A stretch of 64,000 nt of DNA from an uncultured Euryhalocaulis sp. (GCA_913055605.1 CAJXKJ010000002.1:93421-157420); one strand, 5' to 3'; positions 43,880 to 54,252 are shown, numbered from the stretch's first letter. Notes: a model not told the origin generated them from the letters alone. Numbers and translations are program-made.

Positions 43880-44677
43880 TCAGGGCGGCGTGATCGTCAG
43901 CCCGATTCCGTCTGCGGTGATCGCGCCCTGCGCATCGGCCAGCCGGTCGATGCGCGCCAGCGCCAGTCCGATCCCGTCCGCGGTCGACCGCACCGTGCCG
44001 AGGTCCGCGCCGCTCTCATCGGTGATCTTCGCGCCATAGGCGGGCGCGGCGCCGTCGAAGCCGATGCGGCACATCCGTTTGCGCACCCCGCCCTTGCGGT
44101 GCATCCGGCTGACCACTTCCTGGCCGACGAAACAGCCCTTCTTCATGTCGACCCCGGCCAGCAGGTCCAGATTGACGTCGTGCGGAAACACTTCCTCCGC
44201 GCCGTAATCCCTGCCCTGTTCCGGAATGCCGAGCGCCAGCCGCGCGGAATCGTACCCCGCCCAGTCCGCCTGCTCGCTCCCCTGCACGAAAGCCCGCGCC
44301 GGCAGGCCCGGATGGCGCGGATCGGGCGCCCCGGCCTCGCCGGCCGCGTCGCCCAGCGCGATGGCCATCTGGCCGCGCAAATCCTCCACCCCGACCTTGC
44401 GGCGCAGCTTGTACATGCTCAGCCGCCGGATCAGGTCGTCCGCCCCGTCCGCCGCGGCGTCCAGATAGACCCCGCCGTCCGGCGCGGCGCCGACGAACAT
44501 CGTGTGCAGGATCTTGCCCTGCGGGGTCAGCAGCGCCGCGAAGGACAGGCGGTCCGGATCGGCGCCCAGCGTCGAATTGGTCAGCAGGCCGTTCAGGAAG
44601 TCCCGCGCCTCCGCCCCGCTCACCCCGATCACCGCCCGCTGGGCGTCGCCGCTCTCTGCCGTCTTATCGTCAGCCAT
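43880..44677 (-). CDS. ygfZ: folate-binding Fe-S assembly protein YgfZ
   Basis: About 265 residues, ATG at 44677 (MADDKTAES); a second ATG three codons upstream is possible. The GcvT-like fold (AVIGVSGAEARDFLNGLLTN) and the defining motif KKGCFVGQEVVSRMHRKG, with its redox-sensitive Cys, identify the YgfZ/CAF17 group. These proteins help assemble or repair [4Fe-4S] enzymes with tetrahydrofolate. Edd in this window is one such client. Convergent with yceI, 18 bases apart. Confidence 0.92.
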   Translation of the reverse strand: MADDKTAESGDAQRAVIGVSGAEARDFLNGLLTNSTLGADPDRLSFAALLTPQGKILHTMFVGAAPDGGVYLDAAADGADDLIRRLSMYKLRRKVGVEDLRGQMAIALGDAAGEAGAPDPRHPGLPARAFVQGSEQADWAGYDSARLALGIPEQGRDYGAEEVFPHDVNLDLLAGVDMKKGCFVGQEVVSRMHRKGGVRKRMCRIGFDGAAPAYGAKITDESGADLGTVRSTADGIGLALARIDRLADAQGAITADGIGLTITPP

Positions 44678-44869
44678 GGTGCGCATATAGGCTGCATCGG
44701 CCGCCGGGAGAACCGGTGCGCCCGGCCGGAAATGCGCCCGGCCGCAATTCGGCGCGCAGAGCCCATTGTTTAGAAAACCTAATAACCCAGTCCATTAATC
44801 CCCGCTTTTCTGCGGCGGTGAAATCTGGTTCATGCCCCGGACCTCAAAAGGACGAAGGGCCTCTGAGAC
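44678..44869. promoter_or_regulatory. leader region of the sulfate activation operon
   Basis: 192 bases between ygfZ and cysD. An AT-rich patch at about 44764-44802 (TTGTTTAGAAAACCTAATAA) stands out in GC-rich surroundings and probably contains the cysDNC promoter or a sulfur-regulator site. TGCGCCCGGCCG occurs twice 17 bases apart just upstream. No riboswitch fold is evident. Confidence 0.35.
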
Positions 44870-45766
44870 GTGCTTTCCAATCATCTGCGCGCGCTGGAGT
44901 CGGAATCGATCGAGATTCTCCGCGAAACCGCCGCCAGCTTCGAAAATCCCGTCCTGATGTATTCGATCGGCAAGGACAGCTCCGTCCTGCTGCATCTGAC
45001 GCTGAAGGCGTTCTGGCCGGCCAAGCCGCCAATGCCTCTGCTTCACGTCGACACGACGTGGAAGTTCAAGGAGATGATCGAATTCCGCGACCGCATGGCG
45101 GCGCAGCACGGCCTCGACCTGATCGTCCACATCAATCAGGAGGGCGTGGAGGAAGGCATCGACCCCTACGCCAATTCGGAGCGCCACACCCACGTCATGA
45201 AGACGCTGGGCCTCCGTCAGGCGCTGGACAAATACAAATTCGACGCCGCCATCGGCGGCGCGCGGCGGGACGAGGAACGCTCCCGCGCCAAGGAGCGGAT
45301 TTTCAGCCACCGCAGCCCGGAGCACGCGTGGGAGCCGAAGAACCAGCGCCCCGAACTCTGGCGCCTGTTCAACACCCGTCTGGCCAAGGGCGAGAGCTTC
45401 CGCGTCTTTCCCCTGTCCAACTGGACCGAGGCGGACATCTGGTCCTACATCCAGGCCGAGAATATCGAGCTCGTTCCCCTCTATTTCGCCGCCGAGCGCC
45501 CCGTCGTGCGCCGCAACGGCCAGATCATCATGGTCGATGACGACCGGCTGAAGCTGGCGCCCGGCGAGACGGTGGAACAGGCCATGGTCCGCTTCCGCAC
45601 GCTCGGCTGCTATCCGCTGACCGCGGCCAGCGAGAGCAGTGCGGCGACGCTGGAAGAAGTCGTGGACGAAACCCTCACCTCCAAACAGTCGGAGCGCGTG
45701 GGCCGCCTGATCGACCACGACCAGTCCGCCTCGATGGAGCGCAAGAAGCGGGAGGGCTATTTCTGA
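44870..45766 (+). CDS. cysD: sulfate adenylyltransferase subunit 2
   Basis: 298 residues, GTG start at 44870. PAPS-reductase-like N-type ATP pyrophosphatase: P-loop [16 protein letters not shown] and the conserved [37 protein letters not shown] and [16 protein letters not shown] segments are intact. With the CysN GTPase it forms adenosine phosphosulfate from ATP and sulfate. Its TGA overlaps the cysNC ATG by one base (TGATG). The operon supplies activated sulfate for reduction or sulfation. Confidence 0.95.
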   Translation: MLSNHLRALESESIEILRETAASFENPVLMYSIGKDSSVLLHLTLKAFWPAKPPMPLLHVDTTWKFKEMIEFRDRMAAQHGLDLIVHINQEGVEEGIDPYANSERHTHVMKTLGLRQALDKYKFDAAIGGARRDEERSRAKERIFSHRSPEHAWEPKNQRPELWRLFNTRLAKGESFRVFPLSNWTEADIWSYIQAENIELVPLYFAAERPVVRRNGQIIMVDDDRLKLAPGETVEQAMVRFRTLGCYPLTAASESSAATLEEVVDETLTSKQSERVGRLIDHDQSASMERKKREGYF

Positions 45767-47655
45767 TGGCCGAAGCCGACGTCATGCCCGCCGCCCAGAG
45801 CCGCGCCAGCGAACCGGCGGAAGAAAAATCCATCCTGCGCTTTTTGACCTGCGGCAGCGTCGATGACGGCAAGTCGTCTTTGATCGGCCGCCTGCTGTTC
45901 GATTCCGGCAGCGTCTTCGACGACCAGATGGCCTCGGTCGAGCGCGACTCCAAGAAATTCGGCACGACCGGCGAAGCGCCGGACCTCGCCCTCCTTCTGG
46001 ACGGGCTGGAGGCCGAGCGCGAACAGGGCATCACGATCGACGTCGCCTATCGCTATTTCTCCACCGCCAAGCGCAAATTCATCGTCGCCGACGCGCCGGG
46101 CCACGCCCAGTACACGCGCAACATGGCCGTTGCGGCCAGCGTCTCCGAACTCGCCGTCCTGGTGATCGACGCGCGCAAGGGCGTCAGCGAACAGACCCGC
46201 CGACACATGACGGTGTGCGAGCTTCTGGGCGTGCGCCATGTCGTGCTGGCGGTGAACAAGATCGACCTGGTCGATTTCAGCGAGGCCCGCTTCCGCGAGA
46301 TCGAGGCCGAGCTGAAAAAGGCCGGCGAGGCGTTCGAGACCTGTCTCGCCATCCCCGTCAGCGCCCGCTTCGGCGACAATGTCGCGGCGCGCGGCGGCAA
46401 TCTGGACTGGTTCGACGGTCCCACCCTCCTCCATCTGCTGGAGACCGTTCAGGTCAAACGCGACGAGGCCGCCCGCCCCTTCCGCATGCAGGTCCAGCTC
46501 GTCGCCCGCCCGGACCTCGATTTCCGCGGCTATCAGGGCACGATCGCATCCGGCCGCATCGCCCCCGGCGATCCGGTCGTCGCCGCCCTGTCCGGCCGCG
46601 CCTCGAAGATCGCCCGCATCGCCGCCATGGATGGCGACCGCGACTCCGCCGAGGCCGGCGAGGCCGTCACCCTGACGCTGGAGGACGAGATCGACATCAG
46701 CCGGGGCGACGTCCTGGCCGCCGCCGAATCCCGCCCCGAAGTCAGCGACCAGTTCGCCGCCCATCTGATCTGGATGGGGGAGACGCATCTCCTTCCCGGG
46801 CGCGAATATCTGCTGAAATGCGGCGCGCGCACCGTGCCGGCCAGCGTGACCGAGATCGGCCACCGGCTGGACGTCACCACCGGCGAGCGCCTGGCCGCCA
46901 AGCGGCTGGAGCTGAACGATATCGGCTTCGTGAAACTGGCCGCCAGCCAGCCCATCGCCTTCGACCCCTATTCCGAAAACCGGCGCATGGGCTCTTTCCT
47001 TCTGGTCGACCGGTTCAGCAACGACACGCTGGCCGCCGGCGTCATCGCCCACGGCCTGCGCCGCGCCACCAATATCCACTGGCAGTCGGTGGACGTGGAC
47101 AAGACCGCCCGCGCCGAAGCGAAGGGCCAGAAGCCGTCCGTTCTGTGGTTCACCGGCCTGTCGGGCTCGGGCAAGTCCACCATCGCCAATCTGGTGGAAA
47201 AGCGCCTGCATATGGAGGGCCGCCACACCTATCTGCTGGACGGCGACAATGTCCGCCACGGGCTGAACCGCGATCTCGGCTTCACCGACGCCGACCGGGT
47301 GGAGAATATCCGCCGCGTGTCGGAGGTCGCCCGCCTGATGGCCGACGCCGGCCTGATCGTGCTGGTCAGCTTCATCAGCCCGTTCCGGGCCGAGCGCCGC
47401 ATGGCGCGGGAGCTGATGGACGGCGACTTCCTGGAGGTCTGGGTCGACACCCCGCTGGAGCTCGCAGCCAAGCGCGACCCCAAGGGCCTCTATAAAAAGG
47501 CCTTCGCCGGGGAGCTGAAGAATTTCACCGGCGTGGACAGCCCCTATGAGGCGCCGGAAACCGCCGAAATCCATATCGAGACGGCCCAGACCAGCGCCGA
47601 AGACGCCGCCAACGCCATCGTCGACTATCTGCGCGACAACGGCCGGCTGCTCTAG
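45766..47655 (+). CDS. cysNC: bifunctional sulfate adenylyltransferase subunit 1 / APS kinase
   Basis: 629 residues. CysN part (about 1-440): translation-factor GTPase with P-loop [13 protein letters not shown], switch [27 protein letters not shown] and NKID (AVNKIDLVD), then beta-barrel domains. CysC part (about 450-629): APS kinase with its own P-loop [31 protein letters not shown] and [15 protein letters not shown]. The fusion is common in alphaproteobacteria (NodQ type). It drives ATP-sulfurylase with GTP hydrolysis and then phosphorylates APS to PAPS. No cysH is in the window. Confidence 0.96.
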   Translation: MAEADVMPAAQSRASEPAEEKSILRFLTCGSVDDGKSSLIGRLLFDSGSVFDDQMASVERDSKKFGTTGEAPDLALLLDGLEAEREQGITIDVAYRYFSTAKRKFIVADAPGHAQYTRNMAVAASVSELAVLVIDARKGVSEQTRRHMTVCELLGVRHVVLAVNKIDLVDFSEARFREIEAELKKAGEAFETCLAIPVSARFGDNVAARGGNLDWFDGPTLLHLLETVQVKRDEAARPFRMQVQLVARPDLDFRGYQGTIASGRIAPGDPVVAALSGRASKIARIAAMDGDRDSAEAGEAVTLTLEDEIDISRGDVLAAAESRPEVSDQFAAHLIWMGETHLLPGREYLLKCGARTVPASVTEIGHRLDVTTGERLAAKRLELNDIGFVKLAASQPIAFDPYSENRRMGSFLLVDRFSNDTLAAGVIAHGLRRATNIHWQSVDVDKTARAEAKGQKPSVLWFTGLSGSGKSTIANLVEKRLHMEGRHTYLLDGDNVRHGLNRDLGFTDADRVENIRRVSEVARLMADAGLIVLVSFISPFRAERRMARELMDGDFLEVWVDTPLELAAKRDPKGLYKKAFAGELKNFTGVDSPYEAPETAEIHIETAQTSAEDAANAIVDYLRDNGRLL

Positions 47656-47694
47656 GGCGCTACGCTCCTTCTGACGCCACTGTAACTGGACCGT

Positions 47695-47725
47695 CATGGG
47701 CCGGACGGCTAGGAGTCCGGCCATG
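47695..47725 (+). promoter_or_regulatory. hairpin enclosing the ccmF ribosome site and start codon
   Basis: CATGG-g-CCGGAC and GTCCGGCCATG pair over 11 bp with one bulged G around the loop GGCTAGGA. The 3' arm contains the ccmF ATG (47723) and the loop contains the AGGAG ribosome site (which runs one base into the stem). This could control translation of ccmF. Confidence 0.5.
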
Positions 47726-49717
47726 TTTGTCGAGCTTGGCCATTTCGCCCTGATCATGGCTCTGGCCGTCGCGCTGCTTCAGGCGACGGTCCCGCTCTGG
47801 GGCGCGCATGCGCGCCACCCCCAGGCGATGGCGCTCGCCGGCCCCGCCGCCAATCTCCAGCTGGTCCTGGTCGTGATCGCCTATGCGGCGCTGACCTGGT
47901 CGTTCCTGGTCTCCGATTTCTCGGTGAAGCTGGTCTACGACCACTCCCATTCGGCGATGCCCTTCATCTACAAGCTCGCCGGCGTGTGGGGGAACCATGA
48001 AGGCTCGATGCTGCTCTGGGTCTTCATTCTGGCGCTGCTGGGCGCATGCGTCGCCAATTTCGGCGGCAATCTGCCGACCAGCCTGCGCGCCCGCGTGCTC
48101 GGCGTTCAGTCGCTGATCGCCTTCTGCTTCCTCGCCTTCCTGCTGTTCACGTCCAACCCCTTCATCCGGCTGGACCCCGCGCCCTTCGAGGGGCGGGAGC
48201 TGAACCCGCTGCTGCAGGACCCCGGCCTCGCCTTCCATCCGCCGTTTCTCTATCTGGGCTATGTCGGCTTCTCGATCGCCTTCTCCTTCGGCGCCGCGGC
48301 GCTGCTGGAAGGGCGGGTGGACCCGGCCTGGGCGCGCTGGGTCCGGCCCTGGACGCTGCTGGCCTGGTCGGCCCTGACGCTCGGCATCGCGATGGGCTCC
48401 TGGTGGGCCTATTACGAGCTCGGCTGGGGCGGGTTCTGGTTCTGGGATCCGTCGGAAAACGCCTCGCTCATGCCATGGCTGGCGGGAACCGCGCTGCTGC
48501 ACTCGGCCATCGTCGTGGAAAAGCGCGACACGCTGAAGGCCTGGACGATCCTGCTCGCCATCGCGGCCTTCTCCACCAGCCTGATCGGCACCTTCATCAT
48601 CCGCTCCGGCCTGCTGACCAGCGTGCACTCCTTCGCCAACGATCCGGGCCGGGGCGTGCTGCTGCTGATGATCTGGGCGCTGCTGACCGGCGCGGCGATG
48701 GCGCTGTTTGCCCTGCGCGCGCCCGCCATGCGGCCGGGCGGCGCGTTCCAGACGGTCAGCCGCGAAACCGCGCTGGTGCTCAATAATATCCTGCTCTGCG
48801 TGACCCTGTTCGTCGTCATGCTGGGCACGTTCTGGCCGGCGCTGGTGGAGGTCGCGACCGGGGAGCTCGTCTCCGTCGGCCCGCCCTATTTCAACACCGT
48901 CGCCACGCCCTTCTTCGCGGCGCTCGTCCTGCTGATGGCCGTCGGAACCCTGATGCCGTGGAAGCGGGCGGATTTGCCCGTCGTGCTCGGCCGGCTGAAA
49001 TGGGCGGCGGTCGCCACGCTCATCGCCGGCGCGCTGGCGCTGTGGCTGCGCGACGGCGGGCCGCTTCTGGCGCCCTTCGCGATGATGCTGGGCGCCTGGG
49101 CGGTGTTCGGCGCGCTGGCCGACCTGTTCGGCCGCATCAAGCTGTTCCGCGCCCCGCCGATCCAGAGCTGGAACCGCGCGGTGAACCTGCCGCGCGCCAT
49201 GTGGGGCGGCACGCTGGCCCATGCCGGTCTCGGCGTCGCCATCATGGGCATTGTCGGCGTCTCGCTGCAGACCCAGGAACATGTGGAGGTGCTGCAGCCG
49301 GGCGAGACCATCGATATCGGCCGCGGCGCCATCGTGCGCCTGGACGGCTCGCGCGAGGAGCGGATCGCCAATTACGAGGCCCTGATCGCCGACCTGACCC
49401 TGGTGGAAAACGGCCGCGAAACCCCGCTGCGCCCTGAAGAGCGGCTCTATCCCGTCGCCGGAACCCAGACCACCGAGTCCGCCACGATCCGCCGCGGCTT
49501 TTCGGACGTCTACGCCGCCATCGGCGGGGTGCGGGGCGAAAACGGCCTGGTCATCCGCGTCTGGCGCCACCCGCTGGTCTATCTGATCTGGGGCGGCGCG
49601 ATCATCATGTTCGTCGGCGGCATGGTCTCGCTCAGCGACCGCCGCTACCGCGTCGGCGCGCCGCAGCGGCAGAAGAGCCGGAAGCGCGCCGCGCCCGACC
49701 CGGCGCCCGCCGAATGA
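47723..49717 (+). CDS. ccmF: cytochrome c-type biogenesis protein CcmF
   Basis: 664 residues with about 13-15 membrane helices. The start at 47723 (MFVELGHFALIMALAVALL) matches the family N-terminus and has AGGAG at seven bases. The heme-handling WWD domain is intact: GSWWAYYELGWGGFWFWDPSENASLMPWL. Conserved histidines are seen in GVWGNHEGSMLLWV and in TALLHSAIVVEKRD. With CcmH and CcmI it ligates heme to apocytochrome c in the periplasm. Overlaps ccmH (ATGA). The neighbours ccmE and ccmG that usually flank it are not in this window. Confidence 0.95.
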   Translation: MFVELGHFALIMALAVALLQATVPLWGAHARHPQAMALAGPAANLQLVLVVIAYAALTWSFLVSDFSVKLVYDHSHSAMPFIYKLAGVWGNHEGSMLLWVFILALLGACVANFGGNLPTSLRARVLGVQSLIAFCFLAFLLFTSNPFIRLDPAPFEGRELNPLLQDPGLAFHPPFLYLGYVGFSIAFSFGAAALLEGRVDPAWARWVRPWTLLAWSALTLGIAMGSWWAYYELGWGGFWFWDPSENASLMPWLAGTALLHSAIVVEKRDTLKAWTILLAIAAFSTSLIGTFIIRSGLLTSVHSFANDPGRGVLLLMIWALLTGAAMALFALRAPAMRPGGAFQTVSRETALVLNNILLCVTLFVVMLGTFWPALVEVATGELVSVGPPYFNTVATPFFAALVLLMAVGTLMPWKRADLPVVLGRLKWAAVATLIAGALALWLRDGGPLLAPFAMMLGAWAVFGALADLFGRIKLFRAPPIQSWNRAVNLPRAMWGGTLAHAGLGVAIMGIVGVSLQTQEHVEVLQPGETIDIGRGAIVRLDGSREERIANYEALIADLTLVENGRETPLRPEERLYPVAGTQTTESATIRRGFSDVYAAIGGVRGENGLVIRVWRHPLVYLIWGGAIIMFVGGMVSLSDRRYRVGAPQRQKSRKRAAPDPAPAE

Positions 49718-50214
49718 TCCGCCGCGTCGCGCTCTCCGTCCTCGCCGCCTCGGCCCTGTTCGGGGCGGGCCTGTCCGGCCCGGCCTTCGCCGTCCAGCCC
49801 GAGGAGCGTCTGGACGATCCGGTGCTGGAGGCGCGCGCCCGCGAAATCTCGCGGGAGCTTCGCTGCGTGGTCTGCGCCGGCGAGGTGATCGACGAATCCA
49901 ACGCCGACATCGCCCGCGATCTTCGCCTTCTGGTGCGCGAGCGCCTGGTGGCCGGCGACACCGATCAGGAGGTCCGCGACTATGTCGTGGAGCGCTACGG
50001 CGAATATGTCCTGATGCGCCCGCCCTTCTCGCCCCGCAACATCCTGCTCTGGGCCGGGCCGTTCGCCCTGCTGCTGCTCGGCGGCGGGCTGGCGGTCTAT
50101 TTCATCCAGCGCCAGCGCGGCGAGGGATCGGCCGCCGCCGCGCCGCTGACGGCTGAGGAAGAGGCCGAACTCGCCCGCATCATGGCGGAAAACGCCGCGG
50201 CGACCCGCGGCTAG
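49714..50214 (+). CDS. ccmH: cytochrome c-type biogenesis protein CcmH
   Basis: 166 residues: signal peptide ending near AFA-VQ, the thiol-redox motif LRCVVCAGEVIDESNAD (usual form LRCxxCxNxxIxxSNA, here Gly-Glu replace the Asn position), the helix EVRDYVVERYGEYVLMRPPF, and a C-terminal membrane anchor (LLWAGPFALLLLGGGLAVYF). It reduces apocytochrome c thiols for heme attachment. ATG overlaps ccmF. It ends 3 bases before the convergent ccmI. Confidence 0.94.
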   Translation: MIRRVALSVLAASALFGAGLSGPAFAVQPEERLDDPVLEARAREISRELRCVVCAGEVIDESNADIARDLRLLVRERLVAGDTDQEVRDYVVERYGEYVLMRPPFSPRNILLWAGPFALLLLGGGLAVYFIQRQRGEGSAAAAPLTAEEEAELARIMAENAAATRG

Positions 50215-50217
50215 GCC

Positions 50218-51117
50218 CTATTCGGTTTCAGGAAGCGGTTCGGGCGCGCCGCTGGACGCATCCGCGCCATCGTTCTGCGCCGGCAGCTGCGCCAGCTGCT
50301 CCCGCACCACCGAATACCAGGGGTCGGACGGGCTGGAGTCTTCCAGAAGGTCGCCCCAGACCAGGCGCGCGGCGTCGAACTCGCCGTACTGCGCCATGGC
50401 GTAGCCCAGATAGAAGCGCGCCTCCGGATTGTCCGGGTCGATCTCGACCACGTCGCGGAACAGCGCGAACGCCTCGGCGTCCACCGCGCCGTCATTGGCC
50501 ATCACGCGGACCTGCGCCATCTCCGACAGCAGCTCCACATTGTCCCCGCCCTCGGTCAGCTCGCGCGCCGCAGCGTATTGGCCCAGCGCCTCCTCGAACC
50601 GGCCCGAGCGCATCAGCGCCCGGCCCAGCATGACGCGGGATTCGAAATCCGCCCCGTCGCGGCGCACGCGCTGGGACAGTTCGGCGATGGCCGCCTCCAG
50701 CTGCGGGTCGGACGCGGCGGTCTGGGTCTCGCCCGCCTCCAGCCGCGCCGACAGCGGCCGGTCCGGCGCATCGGGCCGGCCGATCGCGGCATAAATGCCT
50801 GCGGCCAGCAGCGGAACCAGCAGCGCCGCCCCCGCCAGCACGCGCGCCGGCGCGGCGTCGGACGCCCGCGCCCCGGCGGCCGCGCGCTCGGCGGCCAGCA
50901 TCCGGCGGCCGATCTCGGCCCGCGCGGCGGCTTCCTCCTCCGGCGACAGCAGGCCGCGCGCCACGTCGCGCTCCAGCTCGGCCAGCTGGTCGCGGTACAC
51001 GGCCTGTCCGTGCGCGGCGGCGTGGGCCGGCGGCTCCATACGGCGCAGCAGCGGCCAAGCCAGCCAGGCGGCGGCCAGAAGCGCGAGCAGGACGGCGAAT
51101 ATATAGAACAGCGCCAT
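50218..51117 (-). CDS. ccmI: cytochrome c-type biogenesis protein CcmI
   Basis: About 299 residues from ATG 51117 (MALFYIFAVLLALLAAAWLA). Two membrane helices (5-25 and about 95-113) flank the cytoplasmic loop AVYRDQLAELERDVARGLLSPEEE, the CcmI hallmark. The C-terminal part has TPR-like helices (ESRVMLGRALMRSGRFEEAL; EARFYLGYAMAQYGEFDAA), which hold apocytochrome c for heme ligation. In most genomes ccmI is co-directional with ccmFGH; here it faces them tail-to-tail, so it has its own promoter. Confidence 0.9.
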   Translation of the reverse strand: MALFYIFAVLLALLAAAWLAWPLLRRMEPPAHAAAHGQAVYRDQLAELERDVARGLLSPEEEAAARAEIGRRMLAAERAAAGARASDAAPARVLAGAALLVPLLAAGIYAAIGRPDAPDRPLSARLEAGETQTAASDPQLEAAIAELSQRVRRDGADFESRVMLGRALMRSGRFEEALGQYAAARELTEGGDNVELLSEMAQVRVMANDGAVDAEAFALFRDVVEIDPDNPEARFYLGYAMAQYGEFDAARLVWGDLLEDSSPSDPWYSVVREQLAQLPAQNDGADASSGAPEPLPETE

Positions 51118-51220
51118 GGCGGGGGTCTTGGCCGCAGCGCGGCCCCAGCGCAAGGCCCGCACGCCTCCCGGCAGATGAAATCCCCGTCAGGTCCCGCGGC
51201 CCGTCTTCATGGCAGACGCC

Positions 51221-51322
51221 CCAAAAACCCCACGCCGCCGTTTACGGCGGACGCCTAAAAAACCCCGCGTCGCCGCTTGCGGCGGATGCTGGAAAAACAA
51301 AGGGCGCCCGCTTGGGGCGCCC
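51221..51322 (-). terminator. tandem array of three hairpin plus T-tract structures after amtB
   Basis: Reading with amtB, the first is a strong terminator: GGGCGCCC stems at 51315-51322 and 51302-51309, then TTTGTTTTT. Two more hairpins follow (CGCCGC/GCGGCG at 51271-51284 and CCGCCG/CGGCGG at 51235-51250), each trailed by CGYGGGG and five or six Ts. The units repeat every 35 bases or so. The first is a confident intrinsic terminator; the others may be back-ups. Confidence 0.75.
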
Positions 51323-51348
51323 TTCGCTTTGGCTCGCTGCGCGGCCGA

Positions 51349-52659
51349 TCAGGTGTGAACCGTCTCGCCGTGCAGATTGATGTCCAGGCCCTCGATCTCG
51401 ACCTCGCGGGACACCCGCAGGCCGATCGTGACTTTCAGCACCATCAGGATGATGAAGGTCATGATCGCGCCATAGATCAGCGTGCCGAGGATGCCATAGA
51501 TCTGGACCCCGATCTGGCCGGGATTGCCGTCGATCAGGCCCGCGCCGCCGCCTTCGCCCGTGATGGCGGTGGTGGCGAACACGCCGGTCAGGATCGCGCC
51601 GACAATGCCGCCGACGCCGTGAACGCCCCAGACGTCCAGCGCATCGTCGTATTTCAGCGCCTTCTTCACCGGCACCGAGGCGATGTAGCAGACCACGCCC
51701 GCGGCGATGCCGATCACCAGCGCGCCGGTCGGATCGACGAAGCCGGAGGCCGGCGTGATGGCGACCAGGCCCGCGACCGCGCCCGAAATCATGCCCAGGA
51801 TGGACGGCTTTTTGGCCACCAGCCATTCGGAGAACATCCAGGCCAGCGCCGCGGCCGCCGTGGCGATCTGCGTCACCACCATGGCCATCGCCGCGCGGCT
51901 GTCCGCCGCCAGCTCCGACCCGGCGTTGAAGCCGAACCAGCCGACCCACAGCAGGGACGCGCCGATCACGCTCAGCGTCAGATTGTGCGGGGCCATGTTC
52001 TGCGTGCCATAGCCCTCGCGCTTGCCCAGCACGATGGCGGCCACCAGGCCGGCGATCCCGGCGTTGATGTGCACGACCGTGCCGCCGGCGAAGTCCAGAA
52101 CCCCGGCGTCGCCCAGATAGCCGCCGCCCCACACCCAGTGACAGACCGGGGCGTAGACCAGCAGCATCCACGCGCCGGTGAACCACAGCAGGGTGGAGAA
52201 TTTCATCCGGTCCGCGAACGCGCCGACGATCAGGGCCGGCGTGATGATCGCGAACGTCATCTGGAAGACCATGAACAGGGAGTCGGGGATATTGCCGCCG
52301 TCATCCAGGCCGATGCCGCGCAGCATGAAATTGTCGAACCCGCCGACAAAGGCGTTCAGGCTGCCGCCGTCCGAAAAGGCCAGGCTGTAGCCGATCACCA
52401 TCCACAGGACCGTCATCAGCGCCGTGATGGCGAAACACTGGCCCAGCAGGGACAGCACGTTCTTCTTGCGGACCATGCCGCCATAGAACAGCGCCAGACC
52501 CGGAATCGTCATCAGAAGAACCAGCGCCGTCGCCGTCAGCATCCAGGCGATGTCGCCCGAATTGAAGTCCGGCGCGTCCTGCGCGAAAGCCGGTCCGGCA
52601 ATGCCCAGCGCTCCGACCCCGGCCAGCGCGGCCAAACACAGCTTTACCGTTCGCCCCAT
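51349..52659 (-). CDS. amtB: ammonium transporter
   Basis: 436 residues of the Amt/Rh family with a cleavable signal (ALAGVGALGIAGPAFA-QD) and 11 membrane helices. Signature stretches: DIAWMLTATALVLLMTIPGL, ALFYGGMVRKKNVLS, FAGGTVVHINAGIAGLVAAI with the first pore His, and VHGVGGIVGAILTGVFA with the second. It conducts NH4+/NH3 into the cell. glnK, normally just upstream of amtB, is not here; the upstream neighbour is the divergent gltD. Together they make an ammonium uptake and assimilation block. A strong terminator array follows. Confidence 0.94.
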   Translation of the reverse strand: MGRTVKLCLAALAGVGALGIAGPAFAQDAPDFNSGDIAWMLTATALVLLMTIPGLALFYGGMVRKKNVLSLLGQCFAITALMTVLWMVIGYSLAFSDGGSLNAFVGGFDNFMLRGIGLDDGGNIPDSLFMVFQMTFAIITPALIVGAFADRMKFSTLLWFTGAWMLLVYAPVCHWVWGGGYLGDAGVLDFAGGTVVHINAGIAGLVAAIVLGKREGYGTQNMAPHNLTLSVIGASLLWVGWFGFNAGSELAADSRAAMAMVVTQIATAAAALAWMFSEWLVAKKPSILGMISGAVAGLVAITPASGFVDPTGALVIGIAAGVVCYIASVPVKKALKYDDALDVWGVHGVGGIVGAILTGVFATTAITGEGGGAGLIDGNPGQIGVQIYGILGTLIYGAIMTFIILMVLKVTIGLRVSREVEIEGLDINLHGETVHT

Positions 52660-52825
52660 TATCGTTACCCCCCGCTCACCCCTTGAGAAAAGTGTTGGAC
52701 TTTAATACTAAGCCCAGCGAATGCTGCGCTGCAACAAAAACCTATGCGGCGCTTTCCTGAATTTTGTCAGCCAGCCGGCCGGGCGGTCTATGTCGGCCCC
52801 GCCGCCTCGTGATAGTTTGGTGTCC

Positions 52826-54252
52826 ATGTCAGAAACGCTGTTGAAGTTCCACCGCATCCCTTACGGGCCGCCGGAACCCCGCGCGCCTGAAGAGCGTGTC
52901 GAGGACTTTCATGAGATCTACCGGGAATATCTGACGGCGAAGGCCGAACAGCAGGCCTCGCGCTGCTCCCAGTGCGGCATTCCGTTCTGCTCGTCCGGCT
53001 GCCCGCTCGGCAACAATATTCCGGACTGGCTCCAGCTGACCGCCGAGGGGCGTCTGAAAGAGGCCTATGAGGCCGCCGCCGCGACCAATCCGATGCCGGA
53101 GGTCTGCGGCCGCATCTGTCCCCAGGACAAGCTGTGCGAAGGCAATTGCGTGGTGGAGCGCGCCGGTTTCGGCACCATCACGATCGGCGCGGTGGAGCGC
53201 TGGATCACCGACAACGCGTTCAAGGAAGGCTGGGCCGAACCGATCCCGGTCGGCCCCGCGCGCCCCGAATCCGTGGGCATCGTGGGCGCCGGCCCGGCCG
53301 GCATGGCCGCGGCCGAGGCGCTGCGCCAGCAGGGCGTCGCCGTGACGCTGTACGACCGCTACGACCGCCTCGGCGGGCTGATGATCTACGGCATCCCGAA
53401 CTTCAAGCTGGACAAGTCCCATGTCGCCCGCCGGGCCGAGCGCCTGGCCGAGGCCGGCGTGGAGTTCGTGCTGGGCTGGGAGCTCGGCCGCGACGGCGAC
53501 CTCGCCTGGCTGCGCGAACGGCACGAGGCCGTGCTGCTGGCCTTCGGCGCCTATGACGCCCGCCGTCTGGACGCCCCGGGGGCCGAGGCCGCCGACACCG
53601 TGCCGGCGCTCGATTTCCTGACCGCCTCCAACCGCAAGGGTCTGGGCGATACGGTCGAGGAATTCGAATCCGGAAAGCTGAACGCCGAGGGCAAGCGCGT
53701 CGTGGTCGTGGGCGGCGGCGACACCGCCATGGACTGCGTGCGCACCGCGATCCGCCAGGACGCCTCGCGCGTCGTCTGCCTGTACCGCCGCGACCGGGAA
53801 AACATGCCGGGCTCGGCCCGCGAGGTGAAGTCCGCCGAGGCCGAAGGCGTTGAATTCGAATGGCTTTCCCTGCCCGAGTCGCTGAAGCGGCATGAGGGGA
53901 AATACGACATCGCGGTGGCCCGCATGCGGCTGGGCGAACCCGGCCCCGACGGCCGCCGCCAGCCGGAGAAGGTTCCGGACGCCTCGGAGCTTCTGGAGGC
54001 CGATCTGCTGATCGAGGCGCTGGGCTTCACCCCCGAAAACGCCAGCACGCTGGCCGGCGCGCCTTCGATCGCGATCAATCGCTGGGGCGCGGTGGAGACC
54101 GACCCGGCGACCCTGATGACCAGCGAGCCCGGCGTCTTCGCCGCCGGCGACCTGGCGCGCGGCGCCTCGCTCGTCGTGTGGGCCCTGCGCGACGCCCTGA
54201 CCGCGGCGCGCGGCATCACGTCCTGGCTGGACGCTCAGAAACAGGCGGCGGC

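Noticed and set aside
44764..44802. SAM or other sulfur riboswitch before cysD
   Set aside because: The AT-rich patch lacks the paired helices of known sulfur riboswitches; kept only as a likely promoter region.
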